In this document: one piece after another, positions 62,548 through 64,000 of the stretch
Layout: each line of letters begins with the position of its first letter
How positions within the stretch are numbered: position 1 is the first letter of the stretch
Assembly: GCF_029094505.1 (NCBI RefSeq)
Contig: NZ_CP119108.1
Location: 2,604,001 to 2,668,000, forward strand
Direction of reading: 5' to 3'
Source of the DNA: Microbacterium horticulturae
Lineage (GTDB): Bacteria > Actinomycetota > Actinomycetes > Actinomycetales > Microbacteriaceae
DNA: 64,000 nucleotides
Notes under the pieces: model-generated
Told to the model about the DNA's origin: nothing
The model's input: the letters and a program-made list of their open reading frames with translations, nothing else
Databases searched by the model: none
Translations under genes and position numbers: made by a program

Positions 62548-63513
62548 TCATCGGCGGAAGACCGCCACCGCGAGATCGGGATGGTCGGCGAAGACCCCGT
62601 CCACACCGAGGTCGCGCAGCATCCCCCATTCGCCGGTGTAGTCGCCGAACGCCCGTTTGCCGCCCCCGCGCCGGTACGGGCGCGAGAGAAAGGTGTTCTC
62701 AGGGCGGCACGTCCACGTGTACGCCAGCAGACCGCGCGCATGCGCGTCCGCGACGAGCGTGCCCGGCCTCGTCGCACCCGTGAGAAACGCCTTGTCGACG
62801 CTGATCCCATCGACCTGCCCGACCAGAGAATCGAGTCCGGGCGGCGACGCCGTCCACGCGTACGTGGGGGCATCCCGTCCCTGCGCGAGCGCGAGGTCGA
62901 CGGGCGTGCCGGTCGCCTCGAGAAGGTAGACGTACCGGGCGACGATCCCCTGCTCACGCACCTGCGCGAGGGCGGTCGATTCGAACGACTCGATGACGAG
63001 GGGGTGGATGCCGTCGGCCCAGCCGGCTGCGTGAAGCTCGGCCGCCACGAGCCCAGGCAGATCCCACCCGATGCTCGCGAAGTACACCGCGTGCTTGAGT
63101 TCGACCACGACGCCGCGGTCCGCGGCCGCCGCCAGCTCGAGCACATCGCGCAGCCGCAGCATCGGCTCCTGCCCGTCATACGCGGTGTTGTCGGGGCGCA
63201 GCTTCGGCAGCCGCTCGCGGCAGCGCAACCTCGACAGCTCGTCCCAGGTGAAGTCTTCGGTGAACCAGCCGGTCAGCTCGTAGCCGGCGAACCGCTTGGT
63301 CACGCGGCGCGCGGCAAACTCGGGGCGATCGGCGACATCCGTCGTGGTCGAGATCTCGTTCTCGTGCCGCACGACCAGCACACCGTCTTTGCTGACCACC
63401 ACGTCGGGCTCGACGGCATCCACCCCCTGCGCCAGAGCGAGCTCATAGGACGAACGGGTGTGCTCGGGCCGGTATCCGGGGGCTCCGCGGTGCCCGATGA
63501 CGAGGGTGCTCAC
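62548..63513 (-). CDS. Glycerophosphodiester phosphodiesterase
   Basis: 321 residues. HRGAPGYRPEHT at the N-terminus holds the catalytic His-Arg, EPDVVVSKDGVLVVRHEN the metal Glu-Asp and second His, and VVELKHAV the further metal Glu. It cleaves glycerophosphodiesters to glycerol-3-phosphate and an alcohol. No signal peptide, so cytoplasmic. GTG 63513 has TAGCCT 6 bases upstream (leaderless). Confidence 0.93.
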   Translation of the reverse strand: MSTLVIGHRGAPGYRPEHTRSSYELALAQGVDAVEPDVVVSKDGVLVVRHENEISTTTDVADRPEFAARRVTKRFAGYELTGWFTEDFTWDELSRLRCRERLPKLRPDNTAYDGQEPMLRLRDVLELAAAADRGVVVELKHAVYFASIGWDLPGLVAAELHAAGWADGIHPLVIESFESTALAQVREQGIVARYVYLLEATGTPVDLALAQGRDAPTYAWTASPPGLDSLVGQVDGISVDKAFLTGATRPGTLVADAHARGLLAYTWTCRPENTFLSRPYRRGGGKRAFGDYTGEWGMLRDLGVDGVFADHPDLAVAVFRR

Positions 63514-63519
63514 CCGGCC

Positions 63520-63525
63520 AGGCTA
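63520..63525 (-). promoter_or_regulatory. -10 box TAGCCT, leaderless GDPD gene
   Basis: TAGCCT ends 6 bases before GTG 63513. Confidence 0.6.
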
Positions 63526-63647
63526 CGCAACGACGGCTATCTATCGCTCTGAGCGGAATCACAGTCCGCGGACGCGCGGTGCGCAGAGTTCCCCGTTATC
63601 GTTGGGAGAACAGCAGATTGCTGCCCACAGATTCGGAGAGTGCGAGC

Positions 63648-64000
63648 ATGCCCTCGGCAAACCCCGCTTTCAACAACCCGGCCTTCCAAGACCAGAGTGC
63701 GGTCCGGAGCTACCCCGGCGGCGCGCAGGCCGCGAACATCGGCGGCTCATCGCAGAACGCCGCGTTCGCCCAGCAGGCGCAGGCCGCATCGGTGAACGCC
63801 CACCTCGAAGGCCAGTTCGCCGCACCGTCGGCCGGCGCCGTCGAGACCGACCGGATGACGGTCGAAGACACCGTCTGGAAGACCGTCGGCCTGTTCGGCA
63901 TCCTCGTCGTCACGGCTGTCGTCGGCTGGTTCTGGTCGATGTCGACCGTGACAGCGACGAGCCCGACACCAACGATGATCCCGTGGATCGTCGGCCTCGC
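63648..64000 (+). CDS. Bax inhibitor-1/YccA-family membrane protein (partial, cut by window end)
   Basis: First 117 codons. It opens SANPAFNNPAFQ, an Asn/Pro/Phe-rich start followed by a Gln/Ala-rich region, MTVEDTVWKTVGLFGILVVTAVVGW and a second helix beginning WIVGL. This matches actinobacterial YccA/BI-1 membrane proteins of unknown function. CGGAGAG site before the ATG. The rest lies beyond the window. Confidence 0.88.
   Translation, partial: MPSANPAFNNPAFQDQSAVRSYPGGAQAANIGGSSQNAAFAQQAQAASVNAHLEGQFAAPSAGAVETDRMTVEDTVWKTVGLFGILVVTAVVGWFWSMSTVTATSPTPTMIPWIVGL

Overview
The window is about 70% G+C and carries monomeric isocitrate dehydrogenase, F420-type oxidoreductases, ROK and LacI sugar regulators, short overlapping operons, and succinyl-CoA ligase genes close to a DUF6350-purN-purH cluster. 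This fits a Microbacteriaceae actinobacterium, most likely Microbacterium. The genus is inferred from gene content and style; no rRNA gene is present.

Layout. 1-4829: a sugar ABC importer (binding protein, two permeases, the last cut by the window edge), a divergent LacI regulator and a second LacI. 5203-9495: an ECF sigma factor fused to an anti-sigma-like zinc motif, membrane segments and a Pro-rich tail, then a three-gene overlapping set (YrdB-like, GlcD-like oxidase, NUDIX). 9635-15900: an amino-sugar operon (ROK repressor, binding protein, two permeases, ROK kinase, NagB). 16086-21230: L,D-transpeptidase, isocitrate dehydrogenase, GNAT and a coiled-coil protein. 21319-25190: a heterodimeric ABC exporter behind a 24-codon leader ORF and three hairpins. 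25229-28874: Ada-AlkA and Ogt alkylation repair, divergent from a disulfide oxidoreductase across a nested 72-bp inverted repeat. 28878-32627: purH, purN and DUF6350. 32790-36589: purine permease, two small enzymes and an IS30 element. 36784-41320: sucD, sucC, a FAD/Rieske oxidoreductase and a TetR regulator. 41535-44356: a DacA-like carboxypeptidase and two secreted unknowns. 44584-47128: an NHEJ-type set (PolDom, F420-type reductase, LigC). 47169-53660: MFS, SseB, an Ig-repeat/sunset protein and a PcrA-like helicase. 53727-64000: VOC protein, membrane and secreted unknowns, a tRNA-like sequence, LLM oxidoreductase, patatin, thioesterase with acyl-CoA ligase, GDPD and the start of a YccA-like gene.

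Two themes cut across the window. About fifteen genes have a TAnnnT hexamer 6 (once 7) bases before an ATG or GTG start, the signature of leaderless transcripts. The hexamer GGATGC and its complement are strongly over-represented and often form the stems of intergenic hairpins.

The best candidate for an undescribed control system is the leader of the ABC exporter. It has a promoter, a strong ribosome site, a 24-codon ORF, three successive hairpins and then the exporter genes, an arrangement like drug-sensing attenuators such as bmrBCD.
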